From assembly GCF_900110755.1 (NCBI RefSeq), contig NZ_FOFF01000006.1, positions 1 through 64,000 of the forward strand: 64,000 nt of DNA, in the 5' to 3' direction. Both the position numbers and the translations under genes were made by a program. This DNA is from Streptomyces sp. yr375 (GTDB lineage Bacteria; Actinomycetota; Actinomycetes; Streptomycetales; Streptomycetaceae). The first letter of the stretch is position 1; the number at the start of each line of letters is the position of its first letter. Of this stretch, positions 50,791 through 59,361 are shown in pieces. The notes beneath the pieces were generated by a model. The model saw only the letters and a list, made by a program, of their open reading frames with translations. It searched no databases and was not told the DNA's origin.

Positions 50791-50829
50791 GACGCTGATT
50801 ACCTGCCGTTACGTACTGCTGGAGGCGCA

Positions 50830-51831
50830 GTGGATGTTTCCGTGACCCTATGGGTCCTGACCATCGTGGGCCTGGCGGCCCTCATCGGGGTCGACTTCTT
50901 CATCGGCCGCAAGCCGCACGACGTGTCGATCAAGGAAGCCGGGATCTGGACCGTCGTATGGATCGCCCTGGCCGGGCTCTTCGGGCTCGGCCTGCTGCTC
51001 TTCAGCGGCGGTGCGCCCGCCGGCGAGTTCTTCGCGGGCTTCATCACCGAGAAGTCGCTGAGCGTCGACAACCTGTTCGTCTTCGTCCTGATCATGGCGA
51101 AGTTCGCGGTCCCGTCGCAGTACCAGCAGCGGGTCCTGCTCGTCGGCGTCCTCATAGCCCTGGTGCTGCGGGCGATCTTCATCGCCGCGGGCGCCGCGAT
51201 CCTCGCCAGCTTCGCCTGGGTGTTCTACATCTTCGGCGCCTTCCTGATCTGGACCGCCTGGAAGCTCATCCAGGAGGCCCGGGCCGACGAGGAGGACGAG
51301 GAGTTCGAGGAGAACAAGCTGCTCCAGGCGGTGGAGAAGCGCTTCGGCGTCGCCGACCGCTACCACGGCACGAAGCTGTGGATCGAGCAGAACGGCAAGC
51401 GGGTCATGACCCCGATGCTGGTCGTGATGCTCGCGATCGGTACGACCGACGTGCTCTTCGCGCTCGACTCGATCCCCGCGATCTTCGGTCTGACGCAGGA
51501 CCCGTACATCGTCTTCACCGCCAACGCGTTCGCGCTGATGGGCCTCAGGCAGCTCTACTTCCTCATCGGCGGCCTGCTGAAGAAGCTGGTCCACCTCAGC
51601 TACGGCCTGTCGGTCATCCTCGGCTTCATCGGCGTGAAGCTGGTGCTGCACGCGCTGCACGAGTCCGGGGTCCACGTCCCCGAGATCAGCATCCCGGTCT
51701 CGCTCGGCGTCATCTGCTCCGTCCTGATCATCACCACGATCACCAGCCTGCGCGCCTCCAAGAAGCAGGCGGCGGCCGAAGCGGCACAGCCGGCGAGCGA
51801 AAGCGCTCCGAAGGACAGCATCGGCGCCTGA
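50830..51831 (+). CDS. terC: TerC family membrane protein (probable Mn2+ exporter)
   Basis: 333 aa, about eight or nine helices. TerC signatures: ALIGVDFFIGRKPHDVSIKEA, FITEKSLSVDNLFVFVLIM (the EKSLSVDN metal-site motif), MLVVMLAIGTTDVLFALDSIPAIFGLTQDPYIVFTANAFALMGLRQLYFL (key D..FA.DSIPA). Homologues (Alx/TerC) export Mn2+ and may metallate secreted enzymes. The GTG at 50830 has GGAGG four bases upstream. The riboswitch leader and position after terD indicate Mn-responsive expression. Confidence 0.93.
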   Translation: MDVSVTLWVLTIVGLAALIGVDFFIGRKPHDVSIKEAGIWTVVWIALAGLFGLGLLLFSGGAPAGEFFAGFITEKSLSVDNLFVFVLIMAKFAVPSQYQQRVLLVGVLIALVLRAIFIAAGAAILASFAWVFYIFGAFLIWTAWKLIQEARADEEDEEFEENKLLQAVEKRFGVADRYHGTKLWIEQNGKRVMTPMLVVMLAIGTTDVLFALDSIPAIFGLTQDPYIVFTANAFALMGLRQLYFLIGGLLKKLVHLSYGLSVILGFIGVKLVLHALHESGVHVPEISIPVSLGVICSVLIITTITSLRASKKQAAAEAAQPASESAPKDSIGA

Positions 51832-51865
51832 CCACCGACGACCACGCACGACGTAGGAACCACCA

Positions 51866-51910
51866 CACCGGGAGCGGTGCACGGCGCATCGCCGGGCACC
51901 GCTCCCGGTG
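51866..51910 (+). terminator. terC terminator
   Basis: Perfect 15-bp stem, arms 51866-51880 and 51896-51910, with a 15-base loop, 35 bp after the terC stop. Confidence 0.85.
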
Positions 51911-51993
51911 CCTCCTCACCCCGTCGTCGCGCGGGCCGTCCGGGCCCTCCGAGCCGGAGTGCGAAGGCCCTACGGCTCTGCGACGATCGCTGC

Positions 51994-53094
51994 ATGATCG
52001 CTCGGCTCAGGTCGGTCACGACCCGGTGGACGTCCCTCGTGCCGGCGCTGGCGATCGTCCTGCTGGCCCTGACCTGGGGGCGCGATCTGCCCGGCGCGGG
52101 CGTCGCGCTGGTGACCCTGGTCCTCGCCGGAGCCGTCCTGGCCGCCGTTCACCACGCGGAGGTCGTCGCCCACCGGGTCGGCGAACCCTTCGGCTCCCTC
52201 GTCCTCGCCGTCGCCGTGACGATCATCGAGGTCGCCCTCATCGTCACGCTGATGGTGGACGGCGGCGACAAGAGCTCGACGCTCGCCAGGGACACGGTCT
52301 TCGCGGCCGTGATGATCACCTGCAACGGCATCCTCGGCCTGTGCCTCCTGGTCGCCTCCCTGCGCCACGGCACGGCGGTCTTCAACCCGGAGGGCACCGG
52401 CGCCGCCCTGGCCACCGTCGCGACCCTGGCCACCCTCAGCCTCGTCCTGCCGACGTTCACCACCAGCAAACCGGGCCCGGAGTTCTCCGGCGTCCAGCTC
52501 ACCTTCGCCGCCCTGTCCTCGCTGGTCCTCTACGGCCTGTTCGTGGCCACCCAGACCATCCGGCACCGCGACTACTTCCTGCCCGTCACCCGGCAGGGAG
52601 ACGTGATCACCGCCGCCGACCACGCCGGCGCCCCCACCTCCCGGACCGCCCTGATCAGCCTCGGGCTGCTCGGCCTGGCCCTGATCGGCGTGGTGGGCCT
52701 CGCCAAAGGGGTCTCGCCCACCATCGAGTCCGCGGTCGAGGCCGCCGGACTGCCGCACGCCGTCGTCGGTGTGATCATCGCCCTGCTCGTGCTGCTCCCC
52801 GAGACCATTGCCGCACTGCGCTCCGCCCGCCGCGACCGGGTGCAGACCAGCCTCAACCTCGCGCTCGGCTCCGCGATGGCCAGCATCGGCCTCACCATCC
52901 CCGCGGTCGCCCTGGCCTCCATCTGGCTCTCCGGGCCGCTCGTCCTCGGCCTCGGCGCCACCCACATGGTGCTGCTCGCGCTGACCGTCGTGGTCGGCTC
53001 GCTGACGGTGGTCCCGGGCCGCGCCACCCCCCTCCAGGGCGGCGTCCACCTCGTCCTGTTCGCGGCGTACCTGGAACTGGCGATCAATCCGTAG
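51994..53094 (+). CDS. chaA: calcium/sodium-proton antiporter (ChaA-like)
   Basis: 366 aa, about 11 helices, the cation:proton antiporter (CaCA) fold. Two alpha repeats are visible: HRVGEPFGSLVLAVAVTIIEVALIVTLM and VVGVIIALLVLLPETIAALRSARRDRVQTSLNLALGSAMASIGLTIPAVA (key GEP.G...L...VT.IE and LLPE). It would expel Ca2+ or Na+ in exchange for protons. ATG 51994 gives the usual N-terminus; no ribosome site is seen, and GACGAT eight bases upstream could be a leaderless -10. Its end overlaps the MHS transporter gene by 11 bp. Confidence 0.9.
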   Translation: MIARLRSVTTRWTSLVPALAIVLLALTWGRDLPGAGVALVTLVLAGAVLAAVHHAEVVAHRVGEPFGSLVLAVAVTIIEVALIVTLMVDGGDKSSTLARDTVFAAVMITCNGILGLCLLVASLRHGTAVFNPEGTGAALATVATLATLSLVLPTFTTSKPGPEFSGVQLTFAALSSLVLYGLFVATQTIRHRDYFLPVTRQGDVITAADHAGAPTSRTALISLGLLGLALIGVVGLAKGVSPTIESAVEAAGLPHAVVGVIIALLVLLPETIAALRSARRDRVQTSLNLALGSAMASIGLTIPAVALASIWLSGPLVLGLGATHMVLLALTVVVGSLTVVPGRATPLQGGVHLVLFAAYLELAINP

Positions 53095-54391
53095 CCGGCC
53101 GCAGCGCGGACGACACCGGCACCGGCCGGGTCTCCGGCAGCAGGGCGAAACAGCCCAGGCTGAGCAGCGCGATCCCCGTCAGATACGCGCCCACACCCCA
53201 CGGCACCCGCCCCGAGTGCTCCGCGAGGGCCGTCGCCACGATCGGGGTGAGCGCGCCCCCGAGGACACCGCCGAGGTTGTAGCCGACCGCCGCACCTGTA
53301 CAGCGCACGCGCGGCGCGTACAGCTCCGGCAGATACGCCGCGATCACCGCGAACATCGTCACGAACGCGACCAGCGCCCCCAGGAAACCGACGAACATCG
53401 GCAGCGGCTCCCCGGTCGCGAGCAGCGCGACCATCGGGAACATCCACAGCGCGGCCGCCGCGCATCCGGCCAGGCACAACGGCCGCCGGCCGAAGCGGTC
53501 GCCGAGCAGCGCCATCACCGGCGTCAGCGCCCCCTTCACCACCACGGCGGCCATGATGCAGGTCAGCATGACGGTACGGCTCACCCCGAGCCGCTCCGTC
53601 GCGTACGCCAGGGACCACGTCGTCACGGCGTAGAAGATCGCGTACCCGACGGCGAGCGCACCCGCGGTCAGCAGGACGAGCCGCCAGTGGTCGCGTACGA
53701 CCTCGGCGAGCGGCACGCGCGCGTGGTCGTCGATCTCCAGGAACCGCGGGCTCTCGGGCAGCGACGACCTGAGCCACAACCCGAGCACGGCCAGCACCCC
53801 GGCCGCCCAGAACGGCACCCGCCACCCCCACTGCGCGAACTGCGCCTCGGTCAGCGTCGCCGACAGGGCCAGCACCACCCCGTTGGCGAGCACGAACCCC
53901 ACCGCGGGCCCGACCTGCGGAAAGCTCGACCACAGCGCGCGCCGCCCGGCGGGCGCGTGCTCCACGGTCAGCAGCACCGCCCCGCCCCACTCCCCGCCGA
54001 GCCCCAACCCTTGAAGAAAGCGCAGGACGAGCAGCAGCAGGGGCGCGGCCACCCCGATCGAGCCGTACGTCGGCACACAGCCGACCGCGACCGTGGAGGC
54101 GCCGGTCAGCAGCAGGGAGGCGACGAGGACGGGCCGGCGTCCGCGCCGGTCCCCGATGTGCCCGAACAGCACCGATCCCAGCGGCCGGGCCACGAACCCC
54201 ACGCCGAACGTCGCGAACGCGGCCAGGGTCCCCGCCAGCGGCGAGAACGTGGGGAAGAACAGCGGCCCCAGGACCAGCGCGGCGGCGGTCCCGTAGACGA
54301 AGAAGTCGTAGAACTCGATGGCCGTCCCGGCGAGCGAGGCGGCCGCGAGCCGGGGCATGGAGGGCGCCTTCACGGTGCGTACGTCGTACAT
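53084..54391 (-). CDS. MHS-family MFS transporter (possible shikimate/quinate carrier)
   Basis: 435 aa, 12 helices. Metabolite:H+ symporter signatures: ASLAGTAIEFYDFFVYGTAAALVLGPLFFP near the start, FGVGFVARPLGSVLFGHIGDRRGRRP (loop 2-3), LRFLQGLGLGGEWGGAVLL and ESPRFLE. Members carry shikimate, citrate, proline betaine or alpha-ketoglutarate. Divergence from aroQ suggests a shikimate-pathway acid such as quinate or shikimate, an inference only. ATG 54391 is used; GTG and ATG codons 8-12 residues on are alternatives. Confidence 0.9.
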   Translation of the reverse strand: MYDVRTVKAPSMPRLAAASLAGTAIEFYDFFVYGTAAALVLGPLFFPTFSPLAGTLAAFATFGVGFVARPLGSVLFGHIGDRRGRRPVLVASLLLTGASTVAVGCVPTYGSIGVAAPLLLLVLRFLQGLGLGGEWGGAVLLTVEHAPAGRRALWSSFPQVGPAVGFVLANGVVLALSATLTEAQFAQWGWRVPFWAAGVLAVLGLWLRSSLPESPRFLEIDDHARVPLAEVVRDHWRLVLLTAGALAVGYAIFYAVTTWSLAYATERLGVSRTVMLTCIMAAVVVKGALTPVMALLGDRFGRRPLCLAGCAAAALWMFPMVALLATGEPLPMFVGFLGALVAFVTMFAVIAAYLPELYAPRVRCTGAAVGYNLGGVLGGALTPIVATALAEHSGRVPWGVGAYLTGIALLSLGCFALLPETRPVPVSSALRPATD

Positions 54392-54534
54392 ACTGCGTCA
54401 ACTACCCACGGTGACCGCCGGTTACGGGGGCGTACGGGAGCGTGGACACGGCCTGCTGCCGTGCCGTTTCACCGTGATAGACCGGTCCGAGCAGCGGTCC
54501 TCGACGGACCGTTCCCGAACGGACCGGAGGAACC

Positions 54535-55008
54535 GTGCCCCGCACCCTGGCCAACGCCCCGATCATGATCCTGAACGGCCCCAACCTGAACCTCCTGGGC
54601 CAGCGTCAGCCGGAGATCTACGGTTCCGACACGCTCGCCGACGTCGAGGCGATGTGCGTCAAGGCGGCGGCCGCGCTCGGCGGCACGGTGGACTTCCGGC
54701 AGTCCAACCACGAGGGGCAACTCGTCGACTGGATCCAGGAAGCGCGGCTGAACCACTGCGGCATCGTGATCAACCCGGGCGCCTACTCGCACACCTCGGT
54801 CGCGATCCTGGACGCCCTCAACACCTGCGACGGCCTGCCGGTGCTGGAGGTCCACATCTCCAACATCCACCAGCGCGAGTCCTTCCGGCACCACTCGTAC
54901 GTCTCGCTGCGCGCGGACGGCGTCATCGCGGGATGCGGGGTGCAGGGGTACGTGTTCGGCGTGGAGCGCGTCGCCGCACTGGCGGGGGCGGGCAAGACCG
55001 ACGCGTAA
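54535..55008 (+). CDS. aroQ: 3-dehydroquinate dehydratase, type II
   Basis: 157 aa, the dodecameric type II enzyme; dehydrates 3-dehydroquinate to 3-dehydroshikimate in the shikimate pathway or in quinate breakdown. Signatures: [19 protein letters not shown] (catalytic Arg, Tyr), [35 protein letters not shown] (Asn, His) and [21 protein letters not shown] (second His, Arg). GTG 54535 has GGAGG four bases upstream. It is divergent from an MHS carrier. Confidence 0.96.
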   Translation: MPRTLANAPIMILNGPNLNLLGQRQPEIYGSDTLADVEAMCVKAAAALGGTVDFRQSNHEGQLVDWIQEARLNHCGIVINPGAYSHTSVAILDALNTCDGLPVLEVHISNIHQRESFRHHSYVSLRADGVIAGCGVQGYVFGVERVAALAGAGKTDA

Positions 55009-55065
55009 GGGGCCGGCGCGTACGAGGCCGGCGCGTAAGCACCGGCCTCCAGGCGTACGCCCCTT
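55007..55065. terminator. bidirectional terminator between aroQ and the ABC operon
   Basis: Nested hairpin: outer AAGGGGC (55007-55013) with GCCCCTT (55059-55065), inner GAGGCCGG (55024-55031) with CCGGCCTC (55042-55049). It serves the convergent genes on each side. Confidence 0.65.
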
Positions 55066-55076
55066 ACAGGCGCTCC

Positions 55077-55829
55077 CTACAGTCGGCCCGCCTCCACGAT
55101 CCGCCGCAGGAAGCGCTGCGTGCGCTCCTGCTGCGGGTCGCCGAAGAGCTGCTCGGCGGTGCCGCGCTCCAGCACGACGCCTCCGTCCAGAAAACAGACC
55201 TGGTCGGCGACCTCGCGGGCGAAGCCCATCTCGTGGGTGGCCAGCACCATGGTCATGCCGTCGCCCTTCAGGTCGCGGACGACGTTCAGGACCTCGCCCA
55301 CCAGCTCCGGGTCGAGGGCCGCGGTGATCTCGTCGAGCAGCAGCAGCCGGGGACGTACGGCGAGGGCGCGCACGATCGCCACACGCTGCTGCTGACCGCC
55401 GCTGAGCCGGTCGGGGTACTCGTCCGCCTTGCCGGCCAGTCCGAGCCGCTCCAGGAGCCCCCTGGCGTGTTCCTCGGCCTCCGCACGGGCGACGCCGTGC
55501 ACGCGCCGCGGGGCGAGCGTGATGTTCTCCAGCACCGTCATGTGCGGGAACAGGTTGTACGCCTGGAAGACCACGCCGATCCGGCGCCGTACCGCGTCCT
55601 GGTCGGCGCGCGGGTCGGTGATCTCCTCGCCGTCCAGCCAGATCGCGCCGTCGTCGATGTCCTCCAGCAGGTTGGCGCAGCGCAGCAGCGTGGACTTGCC
55701 GGAGCCGGACGCGCCGATCAGGGCCGTCACCGTGTGCGGGGCGACCTCCAGGTCGACGTCCCGCAGGACGACGGAGTCGCCGAAGGTCTTGCGGACGGAC
55801 TCCATCCGCAGCACCGGAGCGTCACTCAT
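55077..55829 (-). CDS. polar amino-acid ABC transporter, ATPase
   Basis: 250 aa. Third gene of a substrate-binding-permease-ATPase operon. Walker [17 protein letters not shown] (about residues 36-51), Q-loop VVFQAYNLFPHMTVLENI, signature DRLSGGQQQRVAIVRAL, Walker B LLLLDEITAALDPELV and H-loop LATHEMGFAREVADQV, all of the PAAT (GlnQ-like) type. Its ATG overlaps the permease stop (ATGA). GGAGG six bases upstream. Confidence 0.95.
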   Translation of the reverse strand: MSDAPVLRMESVRKTFGDSVVLRDVDLEVAPHTVTALIGASGSGKSTLLRCANLLEDIDDGAIWLDGEEITDPRADQDAVRRRIGVVFQAYNLFPHMTVLENITLAPRRVHGVARAEAEEHARGLLERLGLAGKADEYPDRLSGGQQQRVAIVRALAVRPRLLLLDEITAALDPELVGEVLNVVRDLKGDGMTMVLATHEMGFAREVADQVCFLDGGVVLERGTAEQLFGDPQQERTQRFLRRIVEAGRL

Positions 55830-56773
55830 GTCGTTCCTCCCTGGGCCCGCTGACGGTCCATCCGGGCCGTCACCCAGTCCGTGAAACGGGTCATCGGGAT
55901 GGTCAGCGCCACGAAGACGAGCCCCGCGACGATGTACGGCGTGTAGTTGAGGCTGCGGCCCACGATGATGTCCGCCGCGCGGACGGCGTCGATCGCGCCG
56001 CCGATCGAGACGAGACCGGTGTCCTTCTGAAGGGACACCAGATCGTTCAACAGGGGCGGCACCTGGCGCCGCACCGCCTGGGGGAGCACCACATAGCGCA
56101 GCGCCTGCCGGTTGTTCAGGCCCAGCGAGCGGGCCGCGGCGCGCTGCGAGGGGTGCACGGACTCGATGCCCGCGCGGAACACCTCGGCGACGTACGCCGA
56201 GTACGTCAGCGTCAGGGCCGTACCGCCCAGCAGCACCGGGTCGACGGTGACGCCCTGGAGTCGCAGCGCGGGCACGCCCAGGACCACGATCATCAGGTTG
56301 ATGATCAGGGGGAGCCCGCGGAAGAAGTCCGTGTACGCCGCCGCCAGCACCCGCAGTGGGAAGAACACCGGGCCGCGCAGGGTCCGGGCGACGGCGATGA
56401 GCATGCCGAGGACCAGCACGGCGACGCCGCAGATCAGCAGCAGCCGGACGTTCAGCCACAGCCCTTCGAGGACCTTGGGGAACGCCTCGCGCGCGTACTG
56501 CCCGTTGAAGAAGGTCTCCTTGGTGCGCGGCCAGCCGGGCGCGCCGACGACGACCAGGTACAGCACGACACCCGTGACCAGGGTCGAGAGCGCCGCGATC
56601 GCCGTGGCGCGGCGGGCACGCGCGCGTTTGTGGCGCTCGCGCTCCAGCCGCCGCCGCGACGGGGTGTAGCCGTCCGCGGGAGCGCCCTTGTCGCCCTCGG
56701 CCAGGCCACCCCCGGTCATGTCGCCCTTGTCGTCCGCGTCTTCCCGGCCGGACTCGTCTTTCGTGACCGTCAC
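55826..56773 (-). CDS. polar amino-acid ABC transporter, permease
   Basis: 315 aa. A charged cytoplasmic N-terminus (about 1-60) precedes helices from LSTLVTGVVLYLVVVGAPG onward; the permease has LRGPVFFPLRVLAAAYTDFFRGLPLIINLMI (key Y.D.FRG.PLI), LTYSAYVAEVFRAGIESV (EAA-type loop: GLNNRQALRYVVLPQAVRRQVPPLLND). It makes the membrane channel with the ATPase. The GTG at 56773 overlaps the binding-protein stop (GTGA). Confidence 0.93.
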   Translation of the reverse strand: MTVTKDESGREDADDKGDMTGGGLAEGDKGAPADGYTPSRRRLERERHKRARARRATAIAALSTLVTGVVLYLVVVGAPGWPRTKETFFNGQYAREAFPKVLEGLWLNVRLLLICGVAVLVLGMLIAVARTLRGPVFFPLRVLAAAYTDFFRGLPLIINLMIVVLGVPALRLQGVTVDPVLLGGTALTLTYSAYVAEVFRAGIESVHPSQRAAARSLGLNNRQALRYVVLPQAVRRQVPPLLNDLVSLQKDTGLVSIGGAIDAVRAADIIVGRSLNYTPYIVAGLVFVALTIPMTRFTDWVTARMDRQRAQGGTT

Positions 56774-57654
56774 TTGAGCACAGGGGCGTCGACGGCGTCC
56801 GAGAGCCACTGCTGCTCGATCTTCGCCAGGGTGCCGTTCGCGCGGAGGGCGTCCACGGCGCCGCTGACGCAGGAGGTGAGCGCGCTGCCCTTGTCGAGCA
56901 CGAGGCCGAACTGCTCCGGCGCGGCGCCCTGGTTCTGGAACTGGCCGACGATCTCGGCGTCCGTCACCTCGGCGGCGGTGATGTAGAAGGCGGTGGGCAG
57001 GTCGACCACGATGGCGTCGACCTGGCCGTTCTTCAGCGCGGACTTGGCCTGGTCGTTCTTGGCGTAGACGGCGGCCTGCCGGGTCGGCTTCACCAGGTCG
57101 TCGATGTAGTCAAGGCTGGTCGTGCCGACCTGGGCGCCGAGCTTGAGGCCCTTGAGGTCCGCGACGGTCGTCGCCTTGGCGGCCTTCGTGCCCTTCAGGG
57201 CGATGACGGCCTGGCGCACGTCGTAGTAGCCGGACGAGAAGTCCACGGCCTTCTTGCGCTCGGCGCTGATCGACACCTGGTTGATGTCGAAGTCGAAGGT
57301 CTTCTCGCCCGGCGCGAAAGCCTTGTTGAACGGCACGCTCTGCCAGACCACGGCGCTCTTGTCGTAACCGAGCTGCTGCGCGACGGCGTACGCGATGGCC
57401 GACTCGAAGCCCTTGCCGTTGGCGGGCTTGTCGTCCTTGAACCACGGCTCGTACGCGGGCTCGTCGGTCGCGATCGTCAGCTTGCCGGAGGACTGGGTGG
57501 CGAGTTTGCCCTTGGCGCAGGTGTTCGCGCTCGAACCGGAAGGCATGGCAGCCGTTTTGTCCTCAGGCTGCGGAGCGCAGCCGACGGCGGTCGCGAGCAG
57601 GGCTACGGTGGCGCCGGCTACGGCGCGGCGCAGAACACGTGGGGCGAGGTGCAT
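56770..57654 (-). CDS. polar amino-acid ABC transporter, substrate-binding lipoprotein
   Basis: 294 aa. Lipobox LATAVGC with Cys26 as the lipid-attachment site after a signal peptide. Solute-binding family 3 core: LTIATDEPAYEPWF, GKGFESAIAYAVAQQLG, FDFDINQVSISAERKKAVDFSSGYYDVRQAVI (key FD.......R...DFS..Y) and LGAQVGTTSLDYID. It captures an amino acid outside the membrane for the adjacent permease/ATPase. The exact ligand is not evident. First gene of the operon; the promoter region holds an ACACC-N4-GGTGT palindrome. Confidence 0.93.
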   Translation of the reverse strand: MHLAPRVLRRAVAGATVALLATAVGCAPQPEDKTAAMPSGSSANTCAKGKLATQSSGKLTIATDEPAYEPWFKDDKPANGKGFESAIAYAVAQQLGYDKSAVVWQSVPFNKAFAPGEKTFDFDINQVSISAERKKAVDFSSGYYDVRQAVIALKGTKAAKATTVADLKGLKLGAQVGTTSLDYIDDLVKPTRQAAVYAKNDQAKSALKNGQVDAIVVDLPTAFYITAAEVTDAEIVGQFQNQGAAPEQFGLVLDKGSALTSCVSGAVDALRANGTLAKIEQQWLSDAVDAPVLK

Positions 57655-57693
57655 GGCGGGAGAGTGGCAGCGAAATCCCTGTTTGTCGAGGTC

Positions 57694-57707
57694 ACACCAT
57701 CAGGTGT
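57694..57707. promoter_or_regulatory. short palindrome upstream of the ABC operon
   Basis: ACACC-ATCA-GGTGT, 40 bp upstream of the substrate-binding protein start; a candidate operator in the promoter region. Confidence 0.35.
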
Positions 57708-57828
57708 CCGCATTCTGGGAACGGGTGTTGCGTTCTCGTGAACACGATGCACACGGGGCGCGCATTCGACGACACACGCCAACACGCGCCCCCTGTAGGG
57801 ACGGCGGGGAAGACCGCCGTCCGCGAAC

Positions 57829-58485
57829 TCACCACCCGCGCGCGTGCCACTCCGGAAGGTGCGGCCGCTCGGCGCCCAGCGTGGTGTCGTCGCCGTGTCC
57901 CGGATAGACCCAGGTCTCGTCCGGCAGCGCGTCGAAGATCTTCGTCTGGACGTCGTGGATCAGGCTGGCGAACGCCTTCGGATCCTTACGGGTGTTGCCC
58001 ACGCCGCCGGGGAACAGGCAGTCGCCGGTGAACACATGGGGGTGGCCGTGCGGGTCGTCGTAGACCAGGGCGATCGAACCGGGCGTGTGCCCGACCAGAT
58101 GGCGCGCGGTGAGTTCCACGTTCCCCACCCGGATGACGTCGCCGTCGTCGACCGGGACGTCGGTCGGTACGGGGATGCCGTCGGCGTCCTCCCGGCCGGC
58201 GTAGGTACGCGCGCGCGTGGCCGCCACGATCTCGGCGAGCGCCTGCCAGTGGTCGCCGTGCTGATGGGTGGTGACGACGGACGCGATGCCGTCGTCACCG
58301 ATCGTGCGGAGCAGGGCCTCCGCGTCGTTGGCCGCGTCGATCAGCAACTGCTCGTCCGTGGCCCGGCACCGCAGCAGATAGGCGTTGTTGTTCATCGGGC
58401 CGACCGCGATCTTGGTGATCATCAGGTCCTTGAGCTCGTGCACGTCCGCCGGTCCGCCGACCGTCACCTCTCCGCTGTACGTCAT
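57829..58485 (-). CDS. MBL-fold metallohydrolase (glyoxalase II-like)
   Basis: 218 aa. The metallo-beta-lactamase signature THQHGDH (about residues 73-79) supplies Zn ligands; further ligands are in HLVGHTPGSIALVY, VFTGDCLFPGGVG and YPGHGDD. The start ITKIAVGPMNNNAYLLRC is characteristic of single-domain hydroxyacylglutathione-hydrolase-like proteins, which in actinobacteria may act on mycothiol thioesters. It is followed on the same strand by a mycothiol-type enzyme gene upstream (10 bp apart), so the two form a likely operon. Confidence 0.9.
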   Translation of the reverse strand: MTYSGEVTVGGPADVHELKDLMITKIAVGPMNNNAYLLRCRATDEQLLIDAANDAEALLRTIGDDGIASVVTTHQHGDHWQALAEIVAATRARTYAGREDADGIPVPTDVPVDDGDVIRVGNVELTARHLVGHTPGSIALVYDDPHGHPHVFTGDCLFPGGVGNTRKDPKAFASLIHDVQTKIFDALPDETWVYPGHGDDTTLGAERPHLPEWHARGW

Positions 58486-58494
58486 GACGGCAGC

Positions 58495-59193
58495 CTATAG
58501 CGGAGGGAGGGCCGGCAGGGGCCCTCCTTCGACAGTCAGTGCGGATCCGTCGCGGCGCCCGGCGAGCCAGCCCAGGAGGTCCGCGGGGGAGCCGGTGACG
58601 GTCACCTCGGGATCGCCGTCGGGATCGCCGGCCTTCCGGCCCGTGTGCCACGCGCGCGTGCCGTCCGTCAGGCGCGTCGGCGGTACGTCGGAGTGCCCGG
58701 CGAACCGCTCTGCCAGGAACTCGGTCTCCCGCGCGGTGAACTTCTCGGGCAGGTCCTCCAGCTCGTAGCCGATGCCCAGGTCCACGTGGTGCAGCTCGAC
58801 CTCGACCCACCGCCGGAACGGCAGGCGGGCCGCCGAGTCGACGACCCCGTTGCGCAGCAGTACCGTGCGCGACCAGTCCGCGGGCGCCGCCCCCGCCGCC
58901 TGGAAACGGGCCCCGCTCTCCCGTACGTCCGCGAGCTGGACGTCCAGGGGGCGCGGGGCGTCCCGCTCGATGTCGGCGTCGCGGACCTGCGCGTCGGCGT
59001 ACATGGGGCGGCCCTCGAGGACGTTCACGAGAGCGTCCGCGTTTCGCGCGACATGGGCGAGGACGTGACCGCGGCTCCAGCCGGGCAGCCGTGACGGCTC
59101 GGCCACCGCCGCGTTGTCCAGTCCGGCGACCGCGGTGAGCAGCCGCTCGGTCGCGCCATGTACAGACTCCAGGTCATGAGCGTGATCAATCAT
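58495..59193 (-). CDS. maleylpyruvate isomerase family mycothiol-dependent enzyme
   Basis: 232 aa. DinB-like four-helix fold: GATERLLTAVAGLD, LPGWSRGHVLAHVARNADALVNVLEG (key LPGWS.GHV..H...NADA) with a metal His, PFRRWVEVELHHVDLGIGYELEDLP (key E.HHVDL) with the other ligands, and a C-terminal SCP2-like end TGSPADLLGWLAGR. Uses mycothiol as cofactor in isomerisation or conjugation. ATG 59193 was preferred: TAGGGT lies seven bases before it, a leaderless start. Divergent from uvrA. Confidence 0.9.
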   Translation of the reverse strand: MIDHAHDLESVHGATERLLTAVAGLDNAAVAEPSRLPGWSRGHVLAHVARNADALVNVLEGRPMYADAQVRDADIERDAPRPLDVQLADVRESGARFQAAGAAPADWSRTVLLRNGVVDSAARLPFRRWVEVELHHVDLGIGYELEDLPEKFTARETEFLAERFAGHSDVPPTRLTDGTRAWHTGRKAGDPDGDPEVTVTGSPADLLGWLAGRRDGSALTVEGGPLPALPPL

Positions 59194-59338
59194 GCTGCTG
59201 ACCCTAGCCCCGCCACCCCTTCGGGTGAAGGTGGCCGACCAGAGCCCAAAATCGAATGCACGTGCTATATGGTCGGTGGCGGCGTCGGGCATGCTGGAAG
59301 GCCGGGGATTGTTGTGAACCGGTGAATCCCGACCGGCG

Positions 59339-59361
59339 TTGTCAGTGGCTCCCCCTAGTCT
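59339..59361 (+). promoter_or_regulatory. PafBC/RecA-NDp DNA-damage promoter of uvrA
   Basis: TTGTCAGTG (59339-59347), 8-bp spacer, TAGTCT (59356-59361): an exact match to TTGTCRGTG-N8-TAnnnT, 55 bp upstream of the uvrA start. Confidence 0.92.
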
